Below are positions 63,035-64,000 of a stretch of DNA of 64,000 nt, piece after piece. The notes beneath the pieces are model-generated. The model was not told the origin of the DNA. It saw only the letters and a program-made list of their open reading frames with translations, and ran no database searches. The stretch is from assembly GCF_037042905.1 (NCBI RefSeq), contig NC_087252.1, positions 23,701,701 to 23,765,700 of the forward strand, written 5' to 3'. Position 1 is the stretch's first letter. Each line of letters begins with the position of its first letter. A program made the translations under genes and the position numbers. This stretch comes from Lytechinus pictus. Its lineage: Eukaryota > Echinodermata > Echinoidea > Temnopleuroida > Toxopneustidae.

Positions 63035-64000
63035 CTACAAAAGAACAAAAGAAGAAATATTAAAAGGAGAGTGTGAGGTGGAGTACTAGGGTCGAGGATG
63101 GGGGGGGGGGGCAGGGGGAGGATGGGTGTGGAGGAAGGGGGACAGGAAGGAGGACAACAAATATTAATATGAGAGTATGGGGGAATACAAGGAGGAAGAG
63201 GGGTAGTAGTACAGGGCAGGGCGATAAAGAAGGGGAGCCACGACAGGGCCAGAGACAGGAACATATTAACAGGAGAGTATGAGGGGAAGTATATAGGGGG
63301 ATAGGGAGAGGGGCAAGAAGTAAGGGCAGTGTAGTAGCAGGGGCGAGAAGGGAGGGGATCAAGAAACCAGTGCAGGGACAGGGAAAGGGATGAGATTTGG
63401 GAGAATAATAATAATAATAATAATACTTAGTAATTATACAGCGCTTTTCCCAAAAGGCCAAAAGTGCTTACAATGAAAATATTTAAAATAAATTAAATAA
63501 TGCTAAAACTATGAAACCCTAGAATGAGGGCATTAGAAGAGGGGGTGTAGGGGCAGGGGCAGGGACAGGGGCGAGAGGGGAGGGTTGGGATAGCAGCAGG
63601 GACAGGAAAATATGAATTGTAGGAAGAGAGACAACGATTATCACAATATGCAAACAAGCCTGTATGATATCACAATATGGCATGTCATATGCAAGCTAAA
63701 TTCTTGCCATGCATTAACGAGTTCAAGGTTAAATACATTTACAGTATATGTATGAATGAACACAAATAAACAGACCTGAAGAGTATTATAGCAAAAGCTC
63801 CTACACATTTGCGGATAGAAAATTCACTACAAAAACATAAGATGAACCTTTAAAACTAACCTCGCACCCCTAGCACAAGCTAGTAAAAAAGTTTTGAACC
63901 GTGCTAGAAAGATCAGATATAATGTGTTCACAGTATGGAACACGGTGTGAAGTCAATGTCACACTCTTATTGGAGCATTTGAACAGCGTGAATCACAATT
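63035..64000. repeat. Intron with purine-rich low-complexity tract and CR1-like tail
   Basis: From 63065 to about 63620 the plus strand is G/A-rich with recurring GGGGAGG, AGGGAC and GGGGCAGGG words. At 63402-63475 an AAT repeat plus ACAGCGCTTTTCCCAAAAGG marks a minus-strand CR1/L2-type 3-prime end. Long proline/leucine frames on the minus strand are composition artefacts. Confidence 0.6.

Noticed and set aside
62923-63461. Long proline/leucine-rich minus-strand frames
   Set aside because: Composition artefact of a purine-rich tract; the real exon at 62918-63034 uses another frame.

Overview
This is a eukaryotic nuclear window from a marine invertebrate. The base composition, GT-AG introns, metazoan gene families and repeat types suggest a deuterostome, most likely an echinoderm such as a sea urchin. 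That assignment is an inference from repeat style and gene content, not from a species-specific marker. There is no bacterial-type operon and no RNA polymerase I/III gene apart from tRNA-derived SINE heads.

Two host genes can be assembled exon by exon, both on the minus strand. The first (34246 down to about 4611) encodes an immunoglobulin-superfamily membrane receptor: signal-peptide exon, two Ig-domain exons, a transmembrane exon, and a cytoplasmic tail I cannot resolve. Its splice junctions are all phase 1. The second (63034 down to 40881, 5-prime end outside the window) encodes the last 673 residues of an FG-GAP-type protein of a conserved but poorly characterised family. It has nine visible exons whose phases all agree.

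Most of the remaining sequence is mobile DNA, much of it nested. The intron between the two Ig exons (30749 to 5605) would be only about 465 bp without a terminal-inverted-repeat (foldback) element at 5862-30538. That element received an LTR element (7833-25985). The LTR element in turn holds a CR1-like LINE, a TTAA-type MITE, a 10.3-kb Ty3/gypsy element (14394-24694) and a small TIR element in its 3-prime LTR. The gypsy 3-prime LTR is split by a 2.8-kb foldback element. The right arm of the outer element is split by an L1/Tx1-like LINE with a perfect 10-bp target duplication. Intron 1 of the same gene carries nested hAT-like elements with perfect 8-bp duplications. A TIR element at 34952-36492, upstream of the gene, carries a tandem array with seven perfect DR1 nuclear-receptor-type sites.

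The 14-kb intron of the FG-GAP gene (46637-60943) contains a 12.5-kb unit (47636-60110) with matching ends CCCAGGT/ACCTGGG, which split a 146-bp satellite array. Inside it are a 3.75-kb near-perfect palindrome (47662-51408, target duplication AAGGAC), arrays of ACTGG-type subterminal repeats, and a host-like segment. That segment has a GC-rich promoter (perfect NRF-1 palindrome, two CCAAT boxes), a spliced-looking small transcription unit and a triplicated terminal exon. This unit is the most unusual structure in the window. At the left edge lies the 5-prime part of another LTR retroelement on the minus strand.
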